DNA from: Actinomycetota bacterium | Lineage (GTDB): Bacteria > Actinomycetota > Acidimicrobiia > IMCC26256 > BP-133 | DNA: 34,874 nucleotides | Reading direction: 5' to 3' | Assembly (NCBI GenBank): GCA_030838785.1 | Contig: JAUZEY010000207.1 | Location: 1-34,874, forward strand | Part shown: positions 1 through 9,006 of the stretch, in pieces | Numbering within the stretch: the first letter of the stretch is position 1 | Layout: each line of letters starts with the position of its first letter | Notes under the pieces: generated by a model | Told to the model about the DNA's origin: nothing | Seen by the model: the letters and a program-made list of their open reading frames with translations, nothing else | The model's database searches: none | Program-made: the position numbers and the translations under genes

Positions 1-4
1 GTCT

Positions 5-406
5 CTAACTGCTCCAGGCCTGCACGAAGGCCTCGGACAGCCCCCACCAACCGAGGTTCGTGAGCCGGCCGTGGGCGTCGATCACGTCCAGCGCCTGCCA
101 GCGCTCCACCACGGGCGTGAGGATCTCGGTGAGCTCACCCCGGTCGCCACCCTCGGCCTCGGCCACGTAGTCGGCGAGGGAGGGAGCGTCGGCCATGGTG
201 CGCGGTCCCCACAGGGTCAGGGCGGCAACGACGCACAACCAACCCGACGCCTCGAGGCCTTCTACGTCGTCGGTGACGGCGGCCACGTGGCCGAGCCAGG
301 CCTGCTCGTCGTCGGGCATCTTCGGCTTCGGCCGGTCGCCGACTTCCCCCTGGATCCCTTTCAGGACCTCGGCGGCCTCGTCGAGCCCTTCCCGTTCCAG
401 CGCCAT
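5..406 (-). CDS. hypothetical protein, about 133 aa
   Basis: ORF 5..586 read from internal ATG (MALEREGLDEAAEVLKG...); TAG stop at 5-7; upstream part of ORF looks non-coding (Arg/Pro rich). Confidence 0.45.
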   Translation of the reverse strand: MALEREGLDEAAEVLKGIQGEVGDRPKPKMPDDEQAWLGHVAAVTDDVEGLEASGWLCVVAALTLWGPRTMADAPSLADYVAEAEGGDRGELTEILTPVVERWQALDVIDAHGRLTNLGWWGLSEAFVQAWSS

Positions 407-787
407 GAGCCCCTTCCCCCCCGACAGTCGGCGTCCCCAACAGTAGGGGGGCCGGGACGGGTCGGAACGGGTGTCACCACCCGGTTCCCCGGATCGGGGG
501 AGGGCTCTGGCCGCCGACTTCCGAATTTCGAAACCAAATCTCCGCCGAACTGCCCGTTCTGTCCCGGTTTGCGTGATTCGTCCCACTCGCCGAATCCGGC
601 CACATGGGGCAGAATCGTCAACCGTGGGAGAAACGACGCAAGCGAACCGTCGACCGCCGTCGGCCCGCCCGGTGCAGCCCGGGCGCCCGATGCAACCGTC
701 GCTCCGCTTCCTGGTCCGGCGAATGGCGCGTTCGCGCCGGACGCCGGGGGCCCGGTAGAGCTCAGGGGAAAACCCGGGTTCCGGGTG

Positions 788-973
788 CTACGCCCCGAGC
801 TCCTCGACCTGGGTCAGGAACCGGCGGATTTCCGCCGCCCGGAAGCGGCGGTGGCCACCGAGGGTGCGGACAGCCGAAATCTTGCCCGCACGCGCCCAGC
901 GCGTGACGGTCTTGGGGTTGACCTTGAACATCACGGCAACCTCGCTCGGCGTGAGGAGCTCGTTGTCGGCCAT
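788..973 (-). CDS. bldC: BldC-like MerR-type helix-turn-helix DNA-binding protein, 61 aa
   Basis: MADNELLTPSEVAVMFKVNPKTVTRWARAGKISAVRTLGGHRRFRAAEIRRFL is a close match to the BldC/excisionase HTH pattern. Confidence 0.85.
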   Translation of the reverse strand: MADNELLTPSEVAVMFKVNPKTVTRWARAGKISAVRTLGGHRRFRAAEIRRFLTQVEELGA

Positions 974-1056
974 TGCAGTTGTCCTCCCAGACGTGTGGAT
1001 AGCCTCGATCAGGGTGATCGGACCAAACCGCCCGGTACTTGAGGATCCGCCGGCAA

Positions 1057-1791
1057 CTATTTTTCGGCGCTGGGCAGGGACGCGACGCGGGTCCCGGCGG
1101 CGTGGCCGGTCCGGCGCCCGTCGGGCGCCACGATCCACACCTGCCGCCGGCCCTCGACCCGCCACGCCCCGTCGTCGCTGGTCAGGGCGGTGTCCTCGTC
1201 GATCCCGACCAGGGTCTGGCCGGGGGCGAGACCGGCGGCCCGGGCGGCCACGATCCCCGGCCGCCACTGCTCGATGCGGTCGAAGTGGGGGAGGACGACG
1301 AGGCCCGGCACCATCCCCAGCCCGGGCCGGGCGACGCCGGTGCGGGTGTCGTCGGCCACGGCGGTGAGGGCGCAGGCGCCGGCCGAGCACCCGGCCAGGG
1401 CGGCCCCGTCCCGCCAGGCGGCGAGGATGGCGTCCAGCACGGCGGTGCCCCGCAGGGTGTCGGCCAGGTAGCCCGGGTTCCCGCCCGACAGGTAGACGAG
1501 CCCGGCCCCGGCGACCTGAGCGGCGAGCCTCTCGTCGTCGGCGTCGCGCCGGTCCAGCACAACCAGGGGGACGGGCTCGGCGCCGAGCCGGCGGTAGTGG
1601 TCGGTCCCAAGCCGGAGCCAGTAGTCGACCCGATCGGGCCCCTCCTCCCCGGCGGCCGTCGGCAGGAACACGGCCCGGCCCGGGCGCCCGGCCAGCAGGG
1701 CGGCGTCGACCACCTCCATGGCGGGCAGGAACTCGCCGCTCCCGACCAGCGCGATCGGCCCGGCCCCGGCCGGCGAAGGCGCATCCGTCAT
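1057..1791 (-). CDS. Peptidase S51 / cyanophycinase-like protein
   Basis: IALVGSGEFLPAM..., YLSGGNPGYLADTL, nucleophile motif GCSAGACAL. Confidence 0.75.
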   Translation of the reverse strand: MTDAPSPAGAGPIALVGSGEFLPAMEVVDAALLAGRPGRAVFLPTAAGEEGPDRVDYWLRLGTDHYRRLGAEPVPLVVLDRRDADDERLAAQVAGAGLVYLSGGNPGYLADTLRGTAVLDAILAAWRDGAALAGCSAGACALTAVADDTRTGVARPGLGMVPGLVVLPHFDRIEQWRPGIVAARAAGLAPGQTLVGIDEDTALTSDDGAWRVEGRRQVWIVAPDGRRTGHAAGTRVASLPSAEK

Positions 1792-1802
1792 GGGCGGGCA
1801 GA

Positions 1803-2549
1803 CTACGGCGCCACCCGACGGGCCGCGGCCAGACCTCCCGCAGGAATTCCGGAGCGGCGGGCCAGGGCGGCGACCAGGGCCGGGAGCGGGGAGCCCTGCA
1901 GCGCCTCGATCCGGGGCCGGAGAGGGAGCCGGTAGGCGAAGACACCGCCGCCGTCGGGCCGGAGGGTGGCGCCGCCCCGGGCCAGCATCCGGCGGGATGA
2001 GATGTTCTCGCCGAGGACGAGGCCCTCGAAGCGGTCGAGGCCGTGGGCCATGCCGTCGAGGACGGCGACGTCGAGCAGCAGCCCGCCGAGACCGCGCCCC
2101 TGGTAGTCGTCGATCACCGTGATGGCCAGGTCCGCCACCACCGGATCGGCGTCGGTGCGGACCCAGCGCATGACGCCGGCCCCGATCGGTCCGGCCGGCT
2201 CGTCGACCAGCGCCCCGAACGCCCGGTGGTGGAGGCCGTCCACGGCGGTGAGGAAGGCCAGCATCGAGTCGGTCAGGCGGGGGACCGGGGAGAGGAAGCG
2301 CCGGTACCGGCTCTGTTTCGACAGCCGGGCGAAGGCGGCCACCAGCAGGTCGCCGTCGCCGGGGAGGAACGGCCGGAGGGTGATGTCGGTGCCGTCGGTG
2401 AGGCGCAGGTGGCCGGCGGGGTCGACGACCATCCAGCGGTGCCCGTCGCCGTCGGCCGGTTCTTCCCGGTCCGGCCGCCAGCCCCGGGGGAGGAGCGGCC
2501 CGTCGCCCCAGGGATCGGCCGGCCTGGCGGACCCGATCGGGGGGCTCAC
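1803..2549 (-). CDS. GNAT family N-acetyltransferase
   Basis: ITLRPFLPGDGDLL...SRYRRFLSP...VIDDYQGRGLGGLLLD; GTG start overlaps upstream stop (GTGA at 2546-2549). Confidence 0.75.
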   Translation of the reverse strand: MSPPIGSARPADPWGDGPLLPRGWRPDREEPADGDGHRWMVVDPAGHLRLTDGTDITLRPFLPGDGDLLVAAFARLSKQSRYRRFLSPVPRLTDSMLAFLTAVDGLHHRAFGALVDEPAGPIGAGVMRWVRTDADPVVADLAITVIDDYQGRGLGGLLLDVAVLDGMAHGLDRFEGLVLGENISSRRMLARGGATLRPDGGGVFAYRLPLRPRIEALQGSPLPALVAALARRSGIPAGGLAAARRVAP

Positions 2550-3004
2550 GGCGCCACCGGGGCCTTCGGGTAGAGCACCATCTGCGTGCAGCGGAAGAGG
2601 GCGAGGACCCGACCCGACCCGTCCGCGACCTCGGCGTCCCACACCTGGGTGCTCCGGCCGCCATGCACCAGCCAGGCCCGGCAGGCGATGACCTCGCCGG
2701 CCGGCGCCGTTCCCATGAAGTTCGACTTGAGCTCGAGGGTGGTGAAACCGGTCGCCCCGGCGGGGAGGGAGACCTGGCAGCCGTACCCGCACGACGTGTC
2801 GACGAGGGCGATCACCGAGGCGGCGTGGAGGAACCCGTTGGGGGCCATGTGCTTCGGCGCGATCGGGAGCCGGCTGCGGACGAGCGAAGGCTCGACCGAG
2901 TCGAACTGGAGGCCGAGCAGGCCCGGGAGGAGATCACGGCCGGCCTGCTCGAAGTCGGCGGCGGTGGCTCCTCCCGCCGAGCCGTTCCTTGCGAGTTGTG
3001 TCAT
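2546..3004 (-). CDS. PaaI-type hotdog-fold thioesterase
   Basis: HMAPNGFLHAASVIALVDTSCGYG...ELKSNFMGTAPAGEVIACRAWLVHGGRSTQVWDAEV. Confidence 0.8.
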   Translation of the reverse strand: MTQLARNGSAGGATAADFEQAGRDLLPGLLGLQFDSVEPSLVRSRLPIAPKHMAPNGFLHAASVIALVDTSCGYGCQVSLPAGATGFTTLELKSNFMGTAPAGEVIACRAWLVHGGRSTQVWDAEVADGSGRVLALFRCTQMVLYPKAPVAP

Positions 3005-3041
3005 GCAACGGAGTATACCGACTCCATTGCTTGATGCAACG
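3005..3041. promoter_or_regulatory. Candidate HxlR operator: GCAACGGAGT-ATACCG-ACTCCATTGC plus a third GCAA half-site
   Basis: 10-bp inverted repeat with one mismatch (3005-3014 / 3021-3030) between divergent genes; TTGC-TTGAT-GCAA follows at 3027-3039. Confidence 0.6.
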
Positions 3042-3056
3042 AACTACGATGAACAT

Positions 3057-3584
3057 ATGCGTCGTACGAGCTTCGCCGGGATGAACTGTTCGGTGGCCGG
3101 GGCCCTCGAGATCGTCGGGGAGTGGTGGACGTTTCTCGTGCTGCGCGACGCCTTCCTCGGCGTGCGGCGCTTCGAAGACTTCCAGCGCCGCCTCGGCATC
3201 GCCCGCAACGTCCTCACCTCACGTCTCCAGACCCTGGTCGGCCACGGCATCCTCGAGCGCCGGCGCTACCAGGAGCGGCCGGAGCGCTACGAGTACCGCC
3301 TGACCGACAAGGGCCTGGAGCTCCACCCGATCCTGGTGTCGCTGATGCAGTGGGGCGACAAGTGGGCCGGCGTGGCCGACGCGCCCCCGATGGTGCTCGT
3401 CCACAAGGGCTGCGGACACCCGAGCGCCCCCCGCATGGTGTGCGACCACTGCGGCGACCCCGTCCACGCCCGCGACCTGCAGCCCGTCACCGGCCCCGGC
3501 TGGAACGACGGCGAGGAGCTCGCTCCCCACCTCGTCCAGTGCCGCGCCGCCCCCACGCCCACCGCCCCCACGCCCACCGCCTAG
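3057..3584 (+). CDS. HxlR family winged-helix transcriptional regulator with C-terminal Cys-rich tail
   Basis: MNCSVAGALEIVGEWWTFLVLRDAFLGVRRFEDFQRRLGIARNVLTSRLQTLVGHGILERRRY; C-terminal CGH...VCDHCG. Confidence 0.85.
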   Translation: MRRTSFAGMNCSVAGALEIVGEWWTFLVLRDAFLGVRRFEDFQRRLGIARNVLTSRLQTLVGHGILERRRYQERPERYEYRLTDKGLELHPILVSLMQWGDKWAGVADAPPMVLVHKGCGHPSAPRMVCDHCGDPVHARDLQPVTGPGWNDGEELAPHLVQCRAAPTPTAPTPTA

Positions 3585-3600
3585 ACATCCCCATTAGCAG

Positions 3601-4710
3601 TCAGGGCCGACGCCGTCTCATGCCCCGAACCGGGGGGCGGTGCCGCAGGGCGGGGGAGCGGTCGGAGATCCAGGGGGCGTAGGGCGCCATCACGAATCCG
3701 GCCATGATCACCAGCACGGTGTCGTAGTTCACCCGCCAGCCCGAGAAGTCGCGCCAGGCCTGGTCCCGGTCGCCCCGGAGGGGGAGCCCGGCCGCGGCCA
3801 GGTGGTCGTAGACGGCGTCGTACTCTTCCCGGCTGATGGAGATCGGGTCGCCGGGGGAGGGTGAAGGGTCGTAGGGGATGTCGTAGAAGTCGGCGATCCG
3901 TCGCAGGGCCAGGTAGCCGCCCCGGACGCAGAGTTCCGCCGACGGGCTGCGGGCGACGTCGAGCGTGCTGGCATAGATCGACGCCGTGTCGAGCACCACT
4001 CCGGCGGCGATGATCCACGACCGTTCGGGCTGCGGGGAGCGGAAGAACGGCAGCCCGGCGAAGCTGGTGTGGGTCTCCTCGATGTCGACGAACCAGTCGA
4101 GCCACGGCCGCCAGACGTCCATCTCCATCTGGTCGAGCCCCTTGATGGCCTGGAAGCGGCTGAGCATCTCGGCCGGCGTGGGCGGTGAGCCGGCCAGGAT
4201 CGTCACCAGGGCCACCGAATGCTCCCGGCGGGAGAAGGCGCCGTACATCGACGGCAGGTAGGTGATGAGCAGGGCCAGCAGGATGAGGCCGAGCACCGCC
4301 TCGGCGAAGGCCAACACGGTCGTCGGCAGGTCGGGGGCCCGCAGGAAGCCGAGCGTGAGCAGCGACGAGCCGCTGGTCACGAAGGCGGTCCGGAGGGGCT
4401 GCACACCCAGGGCCCAGAACATGGCCGTGAACCCCACGAGCGTGAGGGCCAGCCACACCACCGGCAGCACGATGAGCGTGAGGGGGGCGTACAGGGCCAT
4501 GCCCCGGTCGCGCTCCTCGTAGGTGTCGGCGAACCGGCTCCGGAACTCGAAGAACCGCCGCATCGTGAGGAAGACGATCCGGGTCAGGCGGACGGGCACC
4601 CCCCGGGGCACGACCACCGTGCTGACGGCCGACAGGAAGACGGCCGTCGACCAGGCCAGTCCGGCGGCGAAGGCGGCGATGGCGGCCACGGTGCAACCCG
4701 GACAGTTCAC
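3601..4710 (-). CDS. Integral membrane protein with ion-channel-like (Ion_trans_2-like) pore region
   Basis: Multiple hydrophobic segments; TSGSSLLTLGFLRAPD resembles a degenerate K+ channel pore; competing frame 3581..4696 is Arg/Pro rich. Confidence 0.6.
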   Translation of the reverse strand: MNCPGCTVAAIAAFAAGLAWSTAVFLSAVSTVVVPRGVPVRLTRIVFLTMRRFFEFRSRFADTYEERDRGMALYAPLTLIVLPVVWLALTLVGFTAMFWALGVQPLRTAFVTSGSSLLTLGFLRAPDLPTTVLAFAEAVLGLILLALLITYLPSMYGAFSRREHSVALVTILAGSPPTPAEMLSRFQAIKGLDQMEMDVWRPWLDWFVDIEETHTSFAGLPFFRSPQPERSWIIAAGVVLDTASIYASTLDVARSPSAELCVRGGYLALRRIADFYDIPYDPSPSPGDPISISREEYDAVYDHLAAAGLPLRGDRDQAWRDFSGWRVNYDTVLVIMAGFVMAPYAPWISDRSPALRHRPPVRGMRRRRP

Positions 4711-4790
4711 CTGACGCGCCCCATACCTCGACCGCCCGGCAGGCCGCGACGGGACAAACCTCGGGCCGCGGCGCAGGAAATCGAGGAAAC

Positions 4791-4839
4791 TTGTCTAATT
4801 CTCAGGCGTTCCGATAAAGTCAATCGACTTGGTAGACAA
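4791..4839 (+). promoter_or_regulatory. Sigma70-type promoter TTGTCT-N18-TAAAGT with overlapping inverted repeats
   Basis: -35 at 4791-4796, -10 at 4815-4820; AAGTC-AATC-GACTT at 4817-4830; TTGTCTA (4791-4797) / TAGACAA (4833-4839). Confidence 0.55.
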
Positions 4840-4856
4840 CTCGGGAGGCTCCGAAG

Positions 4857-5924
4857 GTGAAGATGCATCGTCGCATGCGGACGGGCGTGGCGGTCGGCCT
4901 GCTGGCCGCGCTGGCCCTGGCCGGCTGTGGATCAGATTCCAAGAAGTCTGCCGAGGGCGGCGCCGTCAAGGGTGCCGAGAAGGTGACCCTCCGCCTCGGC
5001 TACTTCACGAACATCACCCATGCCTCGGCGCTGGTGGGTCTGGAGAAGGGCATCTTCGCCGACAAGCTCGGCCCGAACGTGACCCTGACCCCGAGCGTCT
5101 TCGCCGCCGGGCCGGCCGCCGTGGAGGCCATCTTCAGCGGCGCCATCGACGCCACCTACGTCGGGCCCAACCCGGCCATCAACGCCTTCGCCAAGAGCAA
5201 CGGTGAAGCGGTCCGGATCATCTCCGGGGCCACCTCCGGCGGAGCGTTCCTGGTGGTGAACCCGTCCATCGCCAAGCCGGCCGACCTCAAGGGCAAGAAG
5301 GTCGCCACCCCCCAGCTGGGCAACACGCAGGACGTGGCGCTGCGCAGCTGGCTCAAGGCCAACAAGCTCTCCAGCGACACCCAGGGCGGCGGTGACGTCT
5401 CGGTCGTGCCCCAGGACAACGCCCAGGCGCTGGAGGCCTTCAAGGCGGGGTCGATCGCCGGGGCCTGGGTGCCCGAGCCCTGGGCCACCCGCATGGTGCA
5501 GGAGGGCAAGGGGAAGGTCCTCGTCGACGAGAAGACCCTCTGGCCCGGCGGGCAGTTCGTGACCACCCAGCTCATGGTGCGGACCGCGTTCCTGAAGGAC
5601 CACCCGGACGTCGTCCAGCACCTCCTCGAGGGCCAGGTGGCGGCCACCGACTTCCTCAACGCCAACCCGGCCGAGGCCAAGACGCTGGCCAACCAGGCCA
5701 TCCAGAAGGTGGCCGGGAAGGCCCTGCCCCAGGCCGTCCTCGACGCCGCCTGGCCCAACATGACCTTCACCAACGACCCCATCGCCGCCAGCCTCCGCAA
5801 GGGCGCCGACAACGCCAAGGCCGTCGGTCTCCTCGACGCCGGCACCAAGCTCGACGGGATCTACGACCTGACGCTGCTGAACAAGGTCCTGAAGGCGGCC
5901 GGCAAGCCGGAGGTGAAGTCGTGA
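4857..5924 (+). CDS. ABC transporter substrate-binding lipoprotein (SsuA/TauA/NrtA-like)
   Basis: Lipobox LALAGC; LRLGYFTNITHASALVGLEKGIFADKLG, FSGAIDATYVGPNPAINAF. Confidence 0.85.
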   Translation: MKMHRRMRTGVAVGLLAALALAGCGSDSKKSAEGGAVKGAEKVTLRLGYFTNITHASALVGLEKGIFADKLGPNVTLTPSVFAAGPAAVEAIFSGAIDATYVGPNPAINAFAKSNGEAVRIISGATSGGAFLVVNPSIAKPADLKGKKVATPQLGNTQDVALRSWLKANKLSSDTQGGGDVSVVPQDNAQALEAFKAGSIAGAWVPEPWATRMVQEGKGKVLVDEKTLWPGGQFVTTQLMVRTAFLKDHPDVVQHLLEGQVAATDFLNANPAEAKTLANQAIQKVAGKALPQAVLDAAWPNMTFTNDPIAASLRKGADNAKAVGLLDAGTKLDGIYDLTLLNKVLKAAGKPEVKS

Positions 5925-6724
5925 GTGCGCTCCGTCTGAGCCCGGGGCGCGCCGCCGAGACCACCTCGGCTCCCGCCCCCGGCAGCCCGGCCATCTCGGT
6001 CGACGCCGTGACCAAGGTCTACGGGCCCCGGGGCAACCACACCTTCGCCCTCGACCGCATCTCCCTCGAGGTGGCCCCGGGCGAGTTCTGCTGCCTGGTC
6101 GGCGCCTCCGGCTGCGGCAAGAGCACGCTCCTCAACCTGCTGGCCGGGCTCGACTCGCCGGCCGCCGGCACGGTGGCGGTCCACGGCCGTACCTCGCTCA
6201 TGTTCCAGGAGTCGGCGCTGTTCCCCTGGCTGTCGGTGCGGGGCAACATCAACCTGGCCCTGCGGCTGGCCGGCGTCCCCAAGGGCGAGCGCTACGACCG
6301 GGCCAGTGAGCTGCTCCGCATGGTGCGGCTCAAGGGCTTCGGCGGCAAGCGGCCCCACGAGCTCTCCGGCGGCATGCGCCAGCGGGTGGCGCTGGCCCGG
6401 TCCCTGGCCCAGAACGCCTCCGTCCTCCTCATGGACGAGCCGTTCGGCGCCCTCGACGCCATCACCCGCGACCTGCTCCACGACGAGCTCGAGCGGGTGT
6501 GGCAGGAGACCGGCCTGTCGGTCGTGTTCGTGACCCACAACGTGCGGGAGGCCGTCCGCCTCGGCGACCGGGTGCTGGTGCTGTCGAGCCGCCCCGGCCG
6601 CGTCGTCGACGAGTTCCCCGTCGACATCCCCCGTCCCCGTCGCCTCGACGACGCCGAGGTGTCCTCCCTGTCCGGCACCATCACGGACCGTCTCCGCCAG
6701 GAGGTGCGCCGCCATGGCGCTTGA
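5921..6724 (+). CDS. ABC transporter ATP-binding protein (SsuB/TauB/NrtD-like)
   Basis: Walker A GASGCGKSTL, signature LSGGMRQRVALARSL, Walker B VLLMDEPFGALD; GTGA overlap with upstream gene. Confidence 0.9.
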   Translation: MSALRLSPGRAAETTSAPAPGSPAISVDAVTKVYGPRGNHTFALDRISLEVAPGEFCCLVGASGCGKSTLLNLLAGLDSPAAGTVAVHGRTSLMFQESALFPWLSVRGNINLALRLAGVPKGERYDRASELLRMVRLKGFGGKRPHELSGGMRQRVALARSLAQNASVLLMDEPFGALDAITRDLLHDELERVWQETGLSVVFVTHNVREAVRLGDRVLVLSSRPGRVVDEFPVDIPRPRRLDDAEVSSLSGTITDRLRQEVRRHGA

Positions 6725-7616
6725 GATCCAGGATCCCCCCGTCCTGAGTGACCGGGAGGCCGAGATCGCCGGCCTCGACGCCCTCGACGTCCCCCTCGCC
6801 TCGGCCCGGGGCAAGCTGGCCCGGGCCTGGGAGGGCCTGTGGCCCAAGCTGACCGCCCTGGGGCTGTTCCTGTTCGCCTGGCAGGCCATCGTCTGGTCCC
6901 ACTGGAAGCCGGACTACGTCCTGCCCGGCCCCATGACGGTGCTGAACAAGATGTGGCACGACCTCGTCGACACCGGCGGTGCCGCCGGGCCGCACGTCCT
7001 GCTCCACGCCGCCGGCACGACGATGCAGCGGGCCGTGGTCGGCTACGGCATGTCGGTCGTCATCGGCGTGGTCGTGGGCCTGGCCGTGTCCCGCAGCCGG
7101 ATCCTCCGGGCCGGCGTCGGGTCGATGATCACCGGCCTGCAGACCATGCCGACGATCGCCTGGCTGCCGCTGGCCGTGCTGCTGTTCAAGCTGTCCGAGA
7201 CCGCCATCACCTTCGTGGTCGTCATGGGGGCGGCGCCGGCCATCGCCAACGGCGTCATCTCCGGGGTGGACCACATCCCGCCGGTCCTGCTGCGGGCGGG
7301 CCGGGTGCTCGGGGCCAGGGGCCTCAGTGCCTACCGTTTCATCATCCTTCCCGCCGCCCTCCCGGGCCTCGTGGCCGGGCTGAAGCAGGGCTGGGCCTTC
7401 GCCTGGCGGTCCCTCATGGCCGGTGAGTTGATCGTCATCATCGCCCACAAGCCGTCGCTCGGGGTCCGGCTGCAGAACGCCCGGGACTTCTCCGACGCCC
7501 CCGGCCTCATGGCCGCCATGCTGGCCATCTTCGTCATCGGCGTCGTCATCGACTCGCTCTTCTTCGGCGTCCTCGAGCGGGGCATCCGCCGCCGCTGGGG
7601 CCTGGGCAGCCGGTAG
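6714..7616 (+). CDS. ABC transporter permease (SsuC/TauC-like)
   Basis: Hydrophobic helices and EAA-like loop GARGLSAYRFIILPAALPGLVAGLKQGWAFAWRSLMAGEL. Confidence 0.88.
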   Translation: MALEIQDPPVLSDREAEIAGLDALDVPLASARGKLARAWEGLWPKLTALGLFLFAWQAIVWSHWKPDYVLPGPMTVLNKMWHDLVDTGGAAGPHVLLHAAGTTMQRAVVGYGMSVVIGVVVGLAVSRSRILRAGVGSMITGLQTMPTIAWLPLAVLLFKLSETAITFVVVMGAAPAIANGVISGVDHIPPVLLRAGRVLGARGLSAYRFIILPAALPGLVAGLKQGWAFAWRSLMAGELIVIIAHKPSLGVRLQNARDFSDAPGLMAAMLAIFVIGVVIDSLFFGVLERGIRRRWGLGSR

Positions 7617-7624
7617 CTACGACG

Positions 7625-8080
7625 ATGCGCGAAGTCGGCATGCAAGTGACGGCCAAGGCCGAGTACGCCCTCCGGGCGGCGACGGTGCTGGCCTCGGCGG
7701 GGCCCGGGCCGGTCAAGAGCGAGACGATCGCCGACGCCGAGGACATCCCCCTGCGGTTCCTCCACAACATCCTGGCCGCCCTCACCCGGGGTGGGATCCT
7801 GACCAGCCTGCGGGGCGCCGACGGCGGCTACGAGCTCTGCCGGGACGCAGCCACGATCACCGTGGCCGACGTCATCCGGGCGGTCGAGGGGCCGTTCGCC
7901 GCCGGCGGCGGCCCCGAGATACCCACCGCAGTCTCCGGCGCCCGGCGGGAGACGCTCCGGGCCGTGTGGGCCGTCCTGCGGGCCAACGAGCGAGCCGTCC
8001 TCGAGTCGGTCACCCTGGCCGACCTGGCCGCCGGCCTCCTGCCCGAGATGACCTCGGTCGGACGGGCGCCGTCGGCCTAG
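7625..8080 (+). CDS. Rrf2 family transcriptional regulator without the Fe-S cysteine set
   Basis: VTAKAEYALRAATVLA...IPLRFLHNILAALTRGGILTSLRGADGGYEL...ITVADVIRAVEG; only one Cys in the protein. Confidence 0.85.
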   Translation: MREVGMQVTAKAEYALRAATVLASAGPGPVKSETIADAEDIPLRFLHNILAALTRGGILTSLRGADGGYELCRDAATITVADVIRAVEGPFAAGGGPEIPTAVSGARRETLRAVWAVLRANERAVLESVTLADLAAGLLPEMTSVGRAPSA

Positions 8081-8091
8081 TCTGGGCCTTC

Positions 8092-8892
8092 GTGGCAACC
8101 CTGGTCAGCTTTCACGCCCACCCCGACGACGAAGCGATCGCCTGCGGCGGCACCATGGCCAAGGCCGCCGCCGCCGGGCACCGGGTCGTCCTGGTCACGG
8201 CCACCTCGGGCGAGTGCGGCGAGGTGGCCGACGGCGTCCTCGACCCGGGCGAGACGCTGGGGGAGCGGCGCCAGAAGGAGCTGGCCGAGGCGGCCGAGAT
8301 CCTCGGCGTGGCCCGGGTGGAGATCCTGGGCTACCGCGACAGCGGCATGATCGGCACTCCGGAGAACGAGGACGCGGGGTGCTTCTGGCAGACGCCGGTC
8401 GACGAGGCGGCGGCCCGCCTGGCTCGCATCCTGGCCGAGGAGCGGCCGGACGCCCTCACGGTCTACGACGAGCACGGCAACTACGGCCATCCCGACCACA
8501 TCCAGGTCCACCGGGTCGGCGTGCGGGCGGCGGAGATGGCCCGGGTGGAGCGGGTCTACGAGGCGACGCTGAACCGCGACGAGTTCCGGCGGCTCATGGC
8601 CCGGGCCACCGAGCTCGGCCTTCCCGACGCCGCCGACCTGCCCGACATGGAAGACGTGGGCGACCAGATGGGGCTGCCCGAGGAGCTTCTGACGACGGCG
8701 GTCGACGTGTCGTCGCAGCTCGAGGTCAAGCGGCGGGCGATGGCCGCCCACGCCAGCCAGATCGACGAGAACTCTTTCTTCCTCACCATGCCGCCGGTCG
8801 CCTTCGCCGCGGCCTTCGGCACCGAGTGGTATCGGCGTCGCGGGGCGCCCCCCGGCCTGCGCGAACGGGAGATCCTCCCCAACGGGCTGTGA
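8092..8892 (+). CDS. PIG-L family deacetylase (MshB/Mca-like)
   Basis: HAHPDDEAIACGGTMAKAAAAGHRVVLVTAT...HGNYGHPDHIQVH; GTG start at 8092. Confidence 0.85.
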   Translation: MATLVSFHAHPDDEAIACGGTMAKAAAAGHRVVLVTATSGECGEVADGVLDPGETLGERRQKELAEAAEILGVARVEILGYRDSGMIGTPENEDAGCFWQTPVDEAAARLARILAEERPDALTVYDEHGNYGHPDHIQVHRVGVRAAEMARVERVYEATLNRDEFRRLMARATELGLPDAADLPDMEDVGDQMGLPEELLTTAVDVSSQLEVKRRAMAAHASQIDENSFFLTMPPVAFAAAFGTEWYRRRGAPPGLREREILPNGL

Positions 8893-8898
8893 GCGAAC

Positions 8899-8959
8899 GT
8901 TTCCACGCTGGAAACACAAGCGAAAACGGCCCAGCACAGACACTTCGTAGCGTTCTGCT
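8899..8959 (+). promoter_or_regulatory. Candidate operator GTTTCC-ACGCT-GGAAAC (8899-8915) and -10-like TAGCGTTCTGCT (8948-8959)
   Basis: Perfect 6-bp inverted repeat with 5-nt spacer; same arrangement as at 10035-10095. Confidence 0.6.
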
Positions 8960-9006
8960 CCAAAGGCCCGGCTGGCCTGTGGCCCGGGCACCGAAAGGAG
9001 CAGCCC

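Noticed and set aside
3541-3582. 15-bp tandem repeat at hxlR 3' end (PTPTAPTPTA)
   Set aside because: Short Pro/Thr/Ala-rich tail, common slippage product in high-GC genes.
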